NCBI GenBank assembly: GCA_049314555.1
Contig: JBMOEW010000011.1
Coordinates: forward strand, 1-64,000
Reading direction: 5' to 3'
Source: REEB509 sp049314555
GTDB taxonomy: Bacteria; Pseudomonadota; Alphaproteobacteria; Caulobacterales; Aquidulcibacteraceae
Length of the DNA stretch: 64,000 nucleotides
Positions 42,317 to 50,268 of this stretch are shown in pieces. The translations under genes and the position numbers were made by a program. The first letter of the stretch is position 1, and every line of letters starts with the position of its first letter. Under the pieces are notes generated by a model that worked only from the letters and a program-made list of their open reading frames with translations, ran no database searches and had not been told where the DNA came from.

Positions 42317-42724
42317 ATGATCGGTGTGGTGGTGGTCTCCCACGGTCATTTGGCGGACGAGTTTATTGCGGCGGCGGAGCACGTCTTAGGGACACAGCCG
42401 CAAATGAAGGCTGTGGCCATTGGGCCAGACGACGACATGGGCGCGCGCCGGCAAGACATTCTTGATGCTGTTCAGGCTGTTGATGATGGCAATGGTGTCG
42501 TGATCTTGACCGACATGTTCGGGGGGACGCCCTCCAATCTCGCGATTTCGATCATGCAGGATCGCAAGGTTGAGGTTATCGCCGGGGTGAACTTGCCGAT
42601 GCTGATCAAGCTTGCTGTGGAACGGGGGCGCGCGACGCTGCCGGAGGTCGTTTCCATGGCGCAGGAAGCCGGGCGCCACTATATCCGGGTGGCTAGTGCG
42701 GAGCTGACAGGCCACCAGGCATGA
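42317..42724 (+). CDS. PTS EIIA component, mannose-type (PTS-Ntr)
   Basis: 135 residues. The phosphorylated His is His9 in VVSHGHLADEF; GVVILTDMFGGTPSN is the family's strand-loop. It takes phosphate from HPr and acts in regulation rather than sugar transport, since no EIIB/EIIC partners are present. Start ATG 42317 gives the canonical MIGVVVVSHG; the upstream frame is unlikely to be translated. Its stop overlaps the ptsH ATG, so both are translationally coupled. Confidence 0.93.
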   Translation: MIGVVVVSHGHLADEFIAAAEHVLGTQPQMKAVAIGPDDDMGARRQDILDAVQAVDDGNGVVILTDMFGGTPSNLAISIMQDRKVEVIAGVNLPMLIKLAVERGRATLPEVVSMAQEAGRHYIRVASAELTGHQA

Positions 42725-43005
42725 GCGGGGAAGCTGCTCGCCAGGTGGAGATCATTAACATTAAAGGCCTGCACGCCCGCGCCTCACGCAAATTCGCGGA
42801 GATGGCCACAACCTTTCAATCCAAGATTGTCGTTCGCCGGGACGGTGACCCAACAACCGCAGCCGGGACCTCTTTGATGGATCTGATGATGTTGGGGGCT
42901 GGTATCGGCAGTACGATCTATTTGACGGCTGAGGGTCCGGATGCAGATGCCGCCTTGGAGGCCCTTTGCGGGTTGGTTTCGTCGCGATTTGGAGAGAGCG
43001 AGTAG
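42721..43005 (+). CDS. ptsH: Phosphocarrier protein HPr
   Basis: 94 residues. Active-site His18 lies in NIKGLHARAS; a serine in the regulatory position, Ser51, lies in AAGTSLMDLMMLGA. In alphaproteobacteria with hprK, HPr kinase phosphorylates this serine; no hprK is present here. Works with EI and the upstream EIIA. ATGA overlap with EIIA. Confidence 0.95.
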   Translation: MSGEAARQVEIINIKGLHARASRKFAEMATTFQSKIVVRRDGDPTTAAGTSLMDLMMLGAGIGSTIYLTAEGPDADAALEALCGLVSSRFGESE

Positions 43006-43029
43006 CCCGCTTTCCGGTTTGGGGGCTTC

Positions 43030-43305
43030 ATGCAGTTGGACCTTGCAGAATTGATTGGGATTGTCGCCGGGGCGATCGGGAGCTTTGCGTTTGCTCCGCA
43101 GGCGTTGAAGATCATTCGAGACAAAAGCGCGGAAGATGTATCCACCGTTACCTATGTGATGGTGTGTGTCGGGGCGGTGCTATGGCTGATTTACGGGCTG
43201 ATGCGCGGTTCACCGGCGATCATCTTCTGGAATTTTGTGGCCGCGGCGCTGGCTGGATCCGTTCTGGTCTTGAAAGTTCGTTTGAGAGGGCGGCCAACGC
43301 CTTGA
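43030..43305 (+). CDS. SemiSWEET sugar transporter
   Basis: 91 residues, three membrane segments in one triple-helix bundle, working as a dimer. The PQ-loop motif is visible in FAPQALKIIRDKS, and the second helix contains VMVCVGAVLWLIYGL. Probably a low-affinity sugar uniporter. It follows ptsH by 24 nt, which is suggestive because HPr is part of a sugar-phosphate signalling chain. Not part of the ancestral order I recall for this region. Confidence 0.9.
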   Translation: MQLDLAELIGIVAGAIGSFAFAPQALKIIRDKSAEDVSTVTYVMVCVGAVLWLIYGLMRGSPAIIFWNFVAAALAGSVLVLKVRLRGRPTP

Positions 43306-43313
43306 GGCGGCAC

Positions 43314-43329
43314 ATAAAGATATCTTTAT
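43314..43329 (+). promoter_or_regulatory. 16-bp perfect palindrome upstream of ahcY
   Basis: ATAAAGAT joined directly to ATCTTTAT: perfect palindrome, followed by a partial repeat ATCTTTTAT (43330-43338). It lies 69 nt before the ahcY start and near a weak promoter candidate (TTGAGG at 43302-43307). I recall ArsR-family SahR operators in front of methyl-cycle genes of proteobacteria with similar AT-rich form. This makes an S-adenosylhomocysteine-sensing repressor a reasonable but unproven reading. Confidence 0.6.
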
Positions 43330-43398
43330 ATCTTTTATTGCCTGAGGCGCGGTGCCCTGCTACATGAACCGGAGTTTCATCAATTGGAGATGTCCGCC

Positions 43399-44805
43399 AT
43401 GGCTTCCGCCAGGGATTATGTTGTTCGTGATATCGGCTTGGCCGACTTTGGCCGAAAAGAAATCGACCTCGCGGAAACCGAGATGCCGGGGCTGATGGCC
43501 ATCCGGGCCGAATATGGCCCGGCGCAGCCGCTGAAGGGGGCACGGATTGCCGGCTCCTTGCACATGACGATCCAAACGGCTGTGCTGATCGAGACGCTGA
43601 CAGCGCTCGGTGCCGATGTTCGGTGGGTGTCGTGCAATATCTTTTCGACGCAAGACCATGCTGCTGCGGCGATCGCCAAGGCCGGTATTCCGGTTTTTGC
43701 CTACAAGGGCGAAACGCTGGTGGAATACTGGGAATATACCGCGAAGTTGTTTGACTGGCATGGCGGCGGCGTCCCGAATCTGATCCTGGACGACGGCGGC
43801 GATGCAACCATGCTGGTGCACCACGGCCTGCGCGCCGAGCAGGGTGACACGGCTTTCCTAGACAAGCCTCAGTCGGAAGAAGAGGAAATCTTCTTCGCGC
43901 TGATCAAGCGCCTTCTGTCAGAAAAACCAAAGGGTTGGTTTGCCGAAGTTGCGGCCAGCATCAAGGGCGTTTCCGAAGAAACGACGACCGGCGTGCACCG
44001 GCTTTACAAGCTGGCGGAAGAGGGTCGGTTGCTGTTTGCGGCGATCAACGTGAACGACAGCGTCACCAAATCGAAGTTCGACAATCTTTATGGCTGCCGA
44101 GAAAGCCTCGTGGACGCGCTGCGTCGCGGCACGGACGTGATGATGGCTGGCAAAGTGGCCTTCGTGGCCGGTTTCGGCGACGTGGGCAAAGGCTCTGCGG
44201 CTTCGCTGCGCCAGGCGGGATGCCGGGTCGTGGTGGCGGAAGTGGATCCCATCTGCGCGCTGCAGGCGGCCATGGAAGGCTATGAAGTGGCAACGATCGA
44301 AGATGTTTTGCCGCGCGCAGACATCTATGTGACGGCGACTGGCAACAAAGACATTATCACTATCGAGCATATGCGCGCGATGAAAGATCGGGCGATCGTT
44401 TGCAATATCGGCCACTTCGACAACGAGATCCAAGTGGCTGGTTTGAAGAACTACAAGTGGACGAACATCAAGCCGCAAGTTGACGAAATCGAGTTTCCGG
44501 CCGGCAACCGCATCATTCTTTTGTCTGAAGGGCGCTTGGTCAATTTGGGCAATGCGATGGGCCATCCGAGCTTTGTAATGAGCTCTTCGTTCTCCAACCA
44601 AACCCTGGCGCAGATTGAGCTCTGGACCAACAATGCGGCCTACGCGCTGCAGGTCTATACGCTTCCAAAAAGGCTCGACGAAAAGGTCGCGATGCTGCAT
44701 CTGGAGAAGCTGGGAGTGAAGCTGACGACCCTCACCACGGACCAGGCCGATTACATCGGTGTGACGCCGCAAGGGCCGTTTAAGCCGGATCACTATCGCT
44801 ACTGA
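43399..44805 (+). CDS. ahcY: Adenosylhomocysteinase
   Basis: 468 residues, NAD-dependent cytoplasmic enzyme that splits S-adenosylhomocysteine into homocysteine and adenosine. Conserved GSLHMTIQTAVLIETL, SCNIFSTQDHAAAAIA, the catalytic His-Asp-Lys-Asp set in the DGG and NVNDSVTKSKFDN regions, NAD-binding VAGFGDVGKGSA, and the C-terminal KPDHYRY. ATG 43399 is chosen because GGAG is 9 nt upstream; TTG 43384 and ATG 43390 are alternatives. The preceding AT-rich palindrome may be its operator. Confidence 0.98.
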   Translation: MASARDYVVRDIGLADFGRKEIDLAETEMPGLMAIRAEYGPAQPLKGARIAGSLHMTIQTAVLIETLTALGADVRWVSCNIFSTQDHAAAAIAKAGIPVFAYKGETLVEYWEYTAKLFDWHGGGVPNLILDDGGDATMLVHHGLRAEQGDTAFLDKPQSEEEEIFFALIKRLLSEKPKGWFAEVAASIKGVSEETTTGVHRLYKLAEEGRLLFAAINVNDSVTKSKFDNLYGCRESLVDALRRGTDVMMAGKVAFVAGFGDVGKGSAASLRQAGCRVVVAEVDPICALQAAMEGYEVATIEDVLPRADIYVTATGNKDIITIEHMRAMKDRAIVCNIGHFDNEIQVAGLKNYKWTNIKPQVDEIEFPAGNRIILLSEGRLVNLGNAMGHPSFVMSSSFSNQTLAQIELWTNNAAYALQVYTLPKRLDEKVAMLHLEKLGVKLTTLTTDQADYIGVTPQGPFKPDHYRY

Positions 44806-44837
44806 TTTGGGGCCGCGAAGTCCCATTCTGAGGCGTC

Positions 44838-45485
44838 ATGTTCGTTTGGGCTACACGCACAGTTTGGCAATTAGCGCTCCGCGCAGCCTTCTTTATTGGG
44901 CTTTTCATCACCGTCATCTTCTTGCAGGTGGCGGTGGTGACGGGCCTACGCGGCATGGGCTGGAGCCCGGGGAACGCGTTGGGTGCTTCCGGTGTGGTCG
45001 TGCTCTCCGTAGTGCTGGGCGTGCACTTCGGGTTGCTCTTTCAGGCTAGACTCAAGGCGAAGAAGCTGGACGGGGCGCGCCTAAGGCTTGGGCTGCCAGA
45101 AGGGGCGTGTTGCGTCGTTTGGCGCGGGGGGCCTGGCGACAACATCCCCTGGGATGTCGAAGGGCAAATTCAAGCGGACTATCCTGCCGTGGCAGAGGTG
45201 CTCAAGATCGAAGGCTTCGCGGTTGTCGACTTTGAAGTTGGGCACGATGGGCGGGCGAAGAACCTGCATTGCGTCGATGTTTGGCCGGCGGCCGTTTTCT
45301 ACGATTCCGCTGCGGACGCGCTGAAACGTGCTAATTTTCGGTCCAGCGATCCGCATGGCCCGCGGTTTGGCCCCAGTTATCGGGTGCCGTTTGTTTTCCG
45401 CATCAAGGGGGCGAGCCGCCAGCGGGACGCAGGTGCTTTAGCGAAGGCGCGCAAGCGTAAATTCATGAAGCGTCAATCTTCTTAG
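44838..45485 (+). CDS. TonB-C-like domain protein with two membrane segments
   Basis: 215 residues. Two hydrophobic segments at about 10-38 and 46-70, then a soluble domain of about 140 residues. Its core (IEGFAVVDFEVGHDGRAKN, AVFYDSAADALKRANFR, VPFVFRIK) matches the TonB C-terminal fold of alternating strands and helix. Unlike TonB it lacks a proline-rich spacer, and two segments would put the domain on the same side as the N-terminus. Divergent function from classical TonB is likely. Start ATG 44838. Ends 10 nt before the CtrA-like site that precedes divL. Confidence 0.72.
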   Translation: MFVWATRTVWQLALRAAFFIGLFITVIFLQVAVVTGLRGMGWSPGNALGASGVVVLSVVLGVHFGLLFQARLKAKKLDGARLRLGLPEGACCVVWRGGPGDNIPWDVEGQIQADYPAVAEVLKIEGFAVVDFEVGHDGRAKNLHCVDVWPAAVFYDSAADALKRANFRSSDPHGPRFGPSYRVPFVFRIKGASRQRDAGALAKARKRKFMKRQSS

Positions 45486-45495
45486 GGCTGTGTGT

Positions 45496-45535
45496 TTAAG
45501 CCTCCATTAACCGAAACAGTCAGCGCGGCTAGAAT
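45496..45535 (+). promoter_or_regulatory. divL promoter with a CtrA-type box
   Basis: TTAA (45496-45499), exactly 7 bases, TTAAC (45507-45511): the canonical CtrA recognition sequence. The second half-site TTAACC (45507-45512) is also the -35, followed by a 17-bp spacer and TAGAAT (45530-45535), a 5-of-6 match to the -10. Overlap of the box with the -35 is the layout of CtrA-activated promoters in Caulobacter. Predicted leader about 65 nt before GTG 45607. Seen directly; CtrA binding is inferred. Confidence 0.75.
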
Positions 45536-45606
45536 GCGTCGTTGGCGAAGCGGCGCGATTGAGCGATGGTGGGGGCTGGGGTTATCCGATTCGGAAAGGG
45601 CTGATC

Positions 45607-48012
45607 GTGGACGGGCAATTCGCTGCTTTCTTGGTGGCAGCTGGTGCAGCCGCTGTCGGTATTTCGGCGCTGTTGTGGGCGATGCGTGTCACTGATGGCG
45701 CGCGGGGCGCATTGCAGCGTTGGAAAGATCGCTCCCGCGAGCTGGAAGACAAGCTTTCGCGGGCCGATGCGATTTTTGGCGCGCACCCTGGTGTGGTCCT
45801 GATCTGGGAAGAGGCGGTCGCGTCCGTCTCTGAGTCGGACTGGGGGGCACCGAAGGTTTATGGTTCGCCGCTTGCGCTGGCCAGTTTTCTTCGGTTCGCC
45901 GGCGCTGCGGTCGCCAATGACCCCGGCTTGAGGATCCTGCAGGGGCTGTCTGGATTTGAAGCGCGGGATGCAACCGGGGCTCCGGTGCGTCTTGCGCAGG
46001 CCTTGACGCGGCTGCGACGTGAAGGTTCGGCGTTTTCTTTGACGATCTCGACGTCTGGCGGCGTTTACATCGAAGTGGACGGCCGCACCGCCGGGGCGCG
46101 GGCGGTGGTTTGGATCACCGACGCTAGCGTGCGGGGGCTTGAGGAGAGTGGCGATCGCATTGAGAGCGGCCATCAAGTGATTGCGCGCGATCCGACCTCG
46201 TTCCTGGAAATGCTGGCGCAGGCCCCGTTCATGGCCTGGCGCACTTCAGGCGCGGGCAAGCTTGAATGGGCCAACGAAGCCTATCTAGCTGCGCTGGATT
46301 CCAAGTCGCTTGATCAAGCGATCAATCGCAACCTGAGCCTGGATCATACCGCTGTTGACCATGCGCGTTCGGTGATTGAATCGGGCGAGCAGCGGGAAGA
46401 TGTGCGGAAAGTGGCGCTTGGGGGCGAGCTTCGCTCCCTGCGCATTTTGATGTTGCCGGTGGCCGGTGGTGCTGCCGGCATGGCGTTTGACGTGACCGAC
46501 GCGGATGCCGCGCGCGAGCAACTTTCGCGGCAAAGCAAAGCCCACGATGAAACGCTCAACCACCTTGCGGAAGGGGTGGCGGTGTTTGATGCCAGCAAGC
46601 GCTTGGTGTTTCACAATCGCGCCTTTGAAGAGATGTGGGGCTTGGAGCCGGTGTTCTTGGCGGAGCGGCCAACCCACGCGCAGTGGTTGGACCATCTGAA
46701 GGAACGGCGGCGGCTGCCGGCGCATGCCAACTATGCCGAGTGGCGCGCGGGTGAGCTTGCTTTGTATCAAGAGGCGAAGCTCTCTGAGGACCTGTGGGTG
46801 GTTCAGGACGGGCGCACGTTGCGGATTGCCCGCCAGCGCCATCCGCTCGGCGGATTGCTGCTGGTGTTCAGCGACATGACGAACGAGCTGACTTTGCGCT
46901 CGCAATACAATGCCGTGGTGCAGGTGCAAAAGGCGGCGCTCGACCGTCTGCACGAAGGGGTGGCCGTATTTGGCCTGGATGGTCGGTTGAAGCTCGCGAA
47001 CGCTTCGTTCAGCGCCATGTGGGGGCAAGAACCCACCGTGCTTGCGCCGGAGATGCCTTTCGACGAGTTGGTGGAGCTATGCCAGCCCTTGTTCCATGAT
47101 CGCGCGGTTTGGGCGATGATCCGTGCGCGGATCACAGATCCCTCGCCCGAAGCGCGGCAGGAGTATCGCGGAGAGATGCGCCGATCAGACGAGAGCGTCG
47201 TAACGTTCCTGACCCGGCCGTTGCCGGATGGCGCGACGCTGGTTGCGTTCATGGACATGACTGCGGCGCGGCGGGTTGAAGATGCGTTGCGCGATCGCGC
47301 TGAAGCGTTTGAGGCCGCTGATCGGCTGAAGACTGAGTTCGTGCAGAACGTGTCGTATCAGTTGCGCAACCCGTTGCAGTCGATTTCGGGCAATGCGGAG
47401 ATGTTGGCGCACCGGCTATTTGGACCGTTGAACGACCGACAAGAAGACCAGGTCGGCGCGATCATGACGTCATCGGATCGGTTGACGAAGCTAATCGATA
47501 ACATCCTGGATGTGGCGCTTGTGGAAGCGGGGGCGCTTTCGCTTGAACTTGGTGAGGTGAACCTAAAGCAGGCCATCTTGGAGAGCATCGAGCTGTCTGC
47601 TTCCAAGGCCAGCGACACCGAAGTGATTGTGCGGGTGGAGTGCCCGGACAACGTGGGCCTGATCAAAGCGGATGAGAAACGCATCCGCCAGATCTTGTTC
47701 AATTTGATCAGCAACGCGCACCGGTTTACCGCTCTAGGTGACCAGATCACGGTGGGTGCCGAGCGGCTGAATGGGGTGGTGCGGCTTTGGGTGTCTGACA
47801 CTGGCCGGGGGATCCCTTACGACGACCAGGTGAAGGCCTTTGAAAGCTTCCAAGGCGGAGATCGCCGCGGCGCTGGCCTTGGTTTGGCGCTTGTGCGCAG
47901 CTTCGTGCAGCTGCATGGCGGCTGGGTGGCGATGCAGTCCGAGCCTGGGCGCGGCACGACGGTTACGTGCCATTTGCCGGTCGAAGCGCCGCTGCCGCTG
48001 GCGGCTGAATAG
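45607..48012 (+). CDS. divL: DivL-like tyrosine-bearing histidine-kinase homolog
   Basis: 801 residues. One N-terminal membrane segment (FAAFLVAAGAAAVGISALLW), several PAS-like domains between about 170 and 560, DHp at about 570-630, and HATPase at the C-terminus (NLISNAHRF N-box, SDTGRGIPY, GAGLGLALVRS). The phosphoacceptor is Tyr584 in NVSYQLRNPLQ instead of the usual His (HELRTPL). Caulobacter DivL has Tyr at the same place and works as a signalling scaffold for CckA, and through it CtrA. GTG 45607 has GAAAGGG upstream. A CtrA-type promoter precedes it. Convergent with ferredoxin across a strong hairpin. Confidence 0.9.
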   Translation: MDGQFAAFLVAAGAAAVGISALLWAMRVTDGARGALQRWKDRSRELEDKLSRADAIFGAHPGVVLIWEEAVASVSESDWGAPKVYGSPLALASFLRFAGAAVANDPGLRILQGLSGFEARDATGAPVRLAQALTRLRREGSAFSLTISTSGGVYIEVDGRTAGARAVVWITDASVRGLEESGDRIESGHQVIARDPTSFLEMLAQAPFMAWRTSGAGKLEWANEAYLAALDSKSLDQAINRNLSLDHTAVDHARSVIESGEQREDVRKVALGGELRSLRILMLPVAGGAAGMAFDVTDADAAREQLSRQSKAHDETLNHLAEGVAVFDASKRLVFHNRAFEEMWGLEPVFLAERPTHAQWLDHLKERRRLPAHANYAEWRAGELALYQEAKLSEDLWVVQDGRTLRIARQRHPLGGLLLVFSDMTNELTLRSQYNAVVQVQKAALDRLHEGVAVFGLDGRLKLANASFSAMWGQEPTVLAPEMPFDELVELCQPLFHDRAVWAMIRARITDPSPEARQEYRGEMRRSDESVVTFLTRPLPDGATLVAFMDMTAARRVEDALRDRAEAFEAADRLKTEFVQNVSYQLRNPLQSISGNAEMLAHRLFGPLNDRQEDQVGAIMTSSDRLTKLIDNILDVALVEAGALSLELGEVNLKQAILESIELSASKASDTEVIVRVECPDNVGLIKADEKRIRQILFNLISNAHRFTALGDQITVGAERLNGVVRLWVSDTGRGIPYDDQVKAFESFQGGDRRGAGLGLALVRSFVQLHGGWVAMQSEPGRGTTVTCHLPVEAPLPLAAE

Positions 48013-48042
48013 GGCGGGTGACGTGTTGCTAGTGTTATTGTT

Positions 48043-48078
48043 CTTGGGGCGAACGGCCGCTTGCCGCTTCGCCCCAAG
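48043..48078. terminator. Bidirectional terminator between divL and ferredoxin
   Basis: CTTGGGGCGAA (48043-48053) and TTCGCCCCAAG (48068-48078) form a perfect 11-bp stem with a 14-nt loop that may pair internally. It lies 30 nt after divL and 10 nt after the ferredoxin stop on the opposite strand. No clear T-run on either side. Confidence 0.75.
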
Positions 48079-48087
48079 GCATGCCTG

Positions 48088-48408
48088 TTAGTGCTGGCTA
48101 GCCGGCAGGCGCACAACGAGGCCGTCCATCTCCGCCGTCACCTTGATTTGGCAGGACAGGCGCGAGGTTGATTCCACGTCGTTGGCAAAGTCCAGCATCG
48201 ATTGTTCCATGCCGCCGGCGCTGCCGGTTTTGGCGACCCAGGCTTCATCGACATACACGTGGCAAGTGGCGCAAGCGCAGGCCCCGCCGCAGTCTGCATC
48301 GATCCCAGGGACCGCATGCTTGACGGCACCTTCCATCACGGTTTGGCCGACGGGCACGTCGATGGTGTGCGATTTGCCGGATGTCTCTACATAGGTGATC
48401 TTTGGCAT
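48088..48408 (-). CDS. 2Fe-2S ferredoxin, adrenodoxin type
   Basis: 106 residues. The four ligand cysteines are Cys40, Cys46, Cys49 and Cys86 (C-x5-C-x2-C and the distal RLSCQI), with an extra Cys44 in CGGACACATCH. This vertebrate-type ferredoxin serves cytochrome P450 or Fe-S assembly partners. Its reductase gene is 23 nt upstream on the same strand, so they form an operon. No P450 is in the window. Confidence 0.94.
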   Translation of the reverse strand: MPKITYVETSGKSHTIDVPVGQTVMEGAVKHAVPGIDADCGGACACATCHVYVDEAWVAKTGSAGGMEQSMLDFANDVESTSRLSCQIKVTAEMDGLVVRLPASQH

Positions 48409-48431
48409 GGGCGAATCCGGGCTCCTTCAAA

Positions 48432-49679
48432 TCAGCCGGCCAATTGGGCTTTGGCGATGATTTCCTTCATAGGCGTTGACATATCTTCAAGAGCGGCTGG
48501 CGCAACTGTTTGCGCACGTTGGATGAGCTGTTTGGCACCAAGAAACTCAGCTGGGCGGTTGATGGCGTCAACCGCGATCAGGTGTGCGCCCTTGAAATAG
48601 AAGGCGGCAAAAGCCCGGTCGGCGGGATTGCCGCGCACGACGAGATGATCATACCCTTGGAAAAGGCCGGCGATTTGAAGTTTGAGGTCGTATTGGTCAG
48701 ACCAAAACCAGGGAACCTCTTCTGCCGGATGGGCGGTGCCTGAGATCGTCGCTGCCGCAATCTTTGCGCCTTCCAGGGCGTTGTGCACACTTTCCAGGCG
48801 GGCCATGCCGACACCGCAGAAGTGGATCGGGCGGCGGGCACAGTCGCCTATGGCGAAGATCGCCGTGTCTGAGGTGCGACAGGTGGCGTCGGTCAGGATG
48901 CCGTCTTTGACCTCCAGGCCAATGCTTTCGGCGAGTTTTGTTTCCGGCAGGATGCCAACCCCGGCGATGACCAGATCGGCGGCAATGTGGTCGCCATCGA
49001 CCAGGCTGACGCCCGTTACCCGATCGGTGCCGGTTATCACAGCGGCGAGGGCACCTAAGCGAAACTTAACGCCCTTGGCTGCGTGTTCATGCAGAAAAAA
49101 TGCTGACACCTCTGGGCTGGTGACGCGCGACAACGGACGATCCTGCGCTTCCAGGACGGTTACCTCATGACCCAGTTGACGCAGGACCGCGGCTGTTTCC
49201 AAGCCGATGTAGCCTGCACCGATCACGACAACTGATGCGCCGGGGGCGAGGCCTGCGCGAATGGCGTCCACGTCTTGGGCGGTACGCAGCAGATGGACGC
49301 CTTCCAGGTCCGCGCCGGCCAAAGGTAGGCTTCGGGCGCGCGAGCCGGTTGCCAGAATGAGGTTTTCGTAGGGGACGTCGCGCAGGTTTTCCAGGCGCAC
49401 GATGCGCTTGGCGCGGTCAATCCAGGTGACCTTAGTGTTGGTCAGGAGTTTGATGCCTTCTGCGGCATAGGCACTTGGGTCGCGCAGCAGGAGGCGGTCT
49501 GTGCCCCACTCGCCAGAGAGATACTTCTTGGACAGCGGCGGGCGTTGATAGGGCGCAAGCGGTTCTTCGCCGATCAGCGTGATGTCGCCGGCATAGCCTG
49601 CTTGTCGCAGGCGGAGCGCTGCTTCGCCGCCTGCTTGGCCTGCGCCGACGATGACCACCCGGTGGGCGTTCTGGTTCAC
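48432..49679 (-). CDS. Ferredoxin reductase (FAD, NAD(P)H)
   Basis: 415 residues of the ThcD/putidaredoxin-reductase type. FAD loop VVIVGAGQAGGEAALRL, NAD-binding VVVIGAGYIGLETAAVL, second FAD motif IFAIGDCARRP, and a C-terminal domain with VPWFWSDQYDLKLQIAG. It passes electrons from NAD(P)H to the adjacent ferredoxin. GTG 49679 (VNQNAHRVVIVGAG) is chosen because upstream frame residues are not family-like. Divergent from tsaE. Not part of the usual order of this region. Confidence 0.93.
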   Translation of the reverse strand: MNQNAHRVVIVGAGQAGGEAALRLRQAGYAGDITLIGEEPLAPYQRPPLSKKYLSGEWGTDRLLLRDPSAYAAEGIKLLTNTKVTWIDRAKRIVRLENLRDVPYENLILATGSRARSLPLAGADLEGVHLLRTAQDVDAIRAGLAPGASVVVIGAGYIGLETAAVLRQLGHEVTVLEAQDRPLSRVTSPEVSAFFLHEHAAKGVKFRLGALAAVITGTDRVTGVSLVDGDHIAADLVIAGVGILPETKLAESIGLEVKDGILTDATCRTSDTAIFAIGDCARRPIHFCGVGMARLESVHNALEGAKIAAATISGTAHPAEEVPWFWSDQYDLKLQIAGLFQGYDHLVVRGNPADRAFAAFYFKGAHLIAVDAINRPAEFLGAKQLIQRAQTVAPAALEDMSTPMKEIIAKAQLAG

Positions 49680-49785
49680 GGGCAAATTCCGTCCCTGAGT
49701 ATTTTGTTCCTCCCTGCATACGGCTTGCCGCAAGGGTGACGCAAGCGGGGGTTGATGCGAAGGCCTTCAAAGGTCAGCATGCGAC

Positions 49786-50268
49786 ATGACTGAGAGTGGC
49801 CGATTTCCCTCCCGCCGCATTGATCTCGTTGATGCGGCCGCCACCGAAGCCCTCGGGGCACGTCTTGCTTCGGCTTTGCGTCCAGGCGATGTGGTTTTTC
49901 TGATTGGGGGCCTTGGTGCGGGCAAAACTACGCTGGCGCGGGGTGTGGTGAGGGCCTGGACTGGTGACAGCGACCTCGAGGTTCCAAGCCCGACCTTTAC
50001 GCTAACTCAGCTTTATGACGGTCCGCGCGGCGTGCTTTGGCACATGGATTTGTATCGCCTGAAGCAGGCGGAAGAGGCGCTGGAACTGGGGATTGAGGAC
50101 GCGTTTGCGGAGGCGGTTTGCCTGATTGAGTGGCCTGAGCGGCTCGGGCCGCTTGCGCCGGTCGATAAGTTTGCGCTTTCGTTCTTGGAAGATGGTGCGG
50201 GGCGCGGGGTGATTCTCAGTGCCCATGGTTCCAGAATGGACCGGTTTGCAGAGGTGTTTGGGGGATGA
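49786..50268 (+). CDS. tsaE: tRNA t6A threonylcarbamoyl-synthesis ATPase TsaE
   Basis: 160 residues. P-loop GGLGAGKTT, then PSPTFTLTQLYDG, HMDLYRLKQAEEALELG, and IEWPERL are the family signature. Together with TsaB, TsaD and TsaC it makes t6A37 in tRNAs that read ANN codons. ATGA-type overlap with amgK at its 3' end. Confidence 0.95.
   Translation: MTESGRFPSRRIDLVDAAATEALGARLASALRPGDVVFLIGGLGAGKTTLARGVVRAWTGDSDLEVPSPTFTLTQLYDGPRGVLWHMDLYRLKQAEEALELGIEDAFAEAVCLIEWPERLGPLAPVDKFALSFLEDGAGRGVILSAHGSRMDRFAEVFGG

Noticed and set aside
43330..43398. SAM or SAH riboswitch upstream of ahcY
   Set aside because: The leader has a short ATGAA/TTCAT hairpin but none of the conserved cores I know for SAH, SAM-II or SAM/SAH riboswitches, and it is too short. 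The palindrome at 43314 is a better regulatory candidate.
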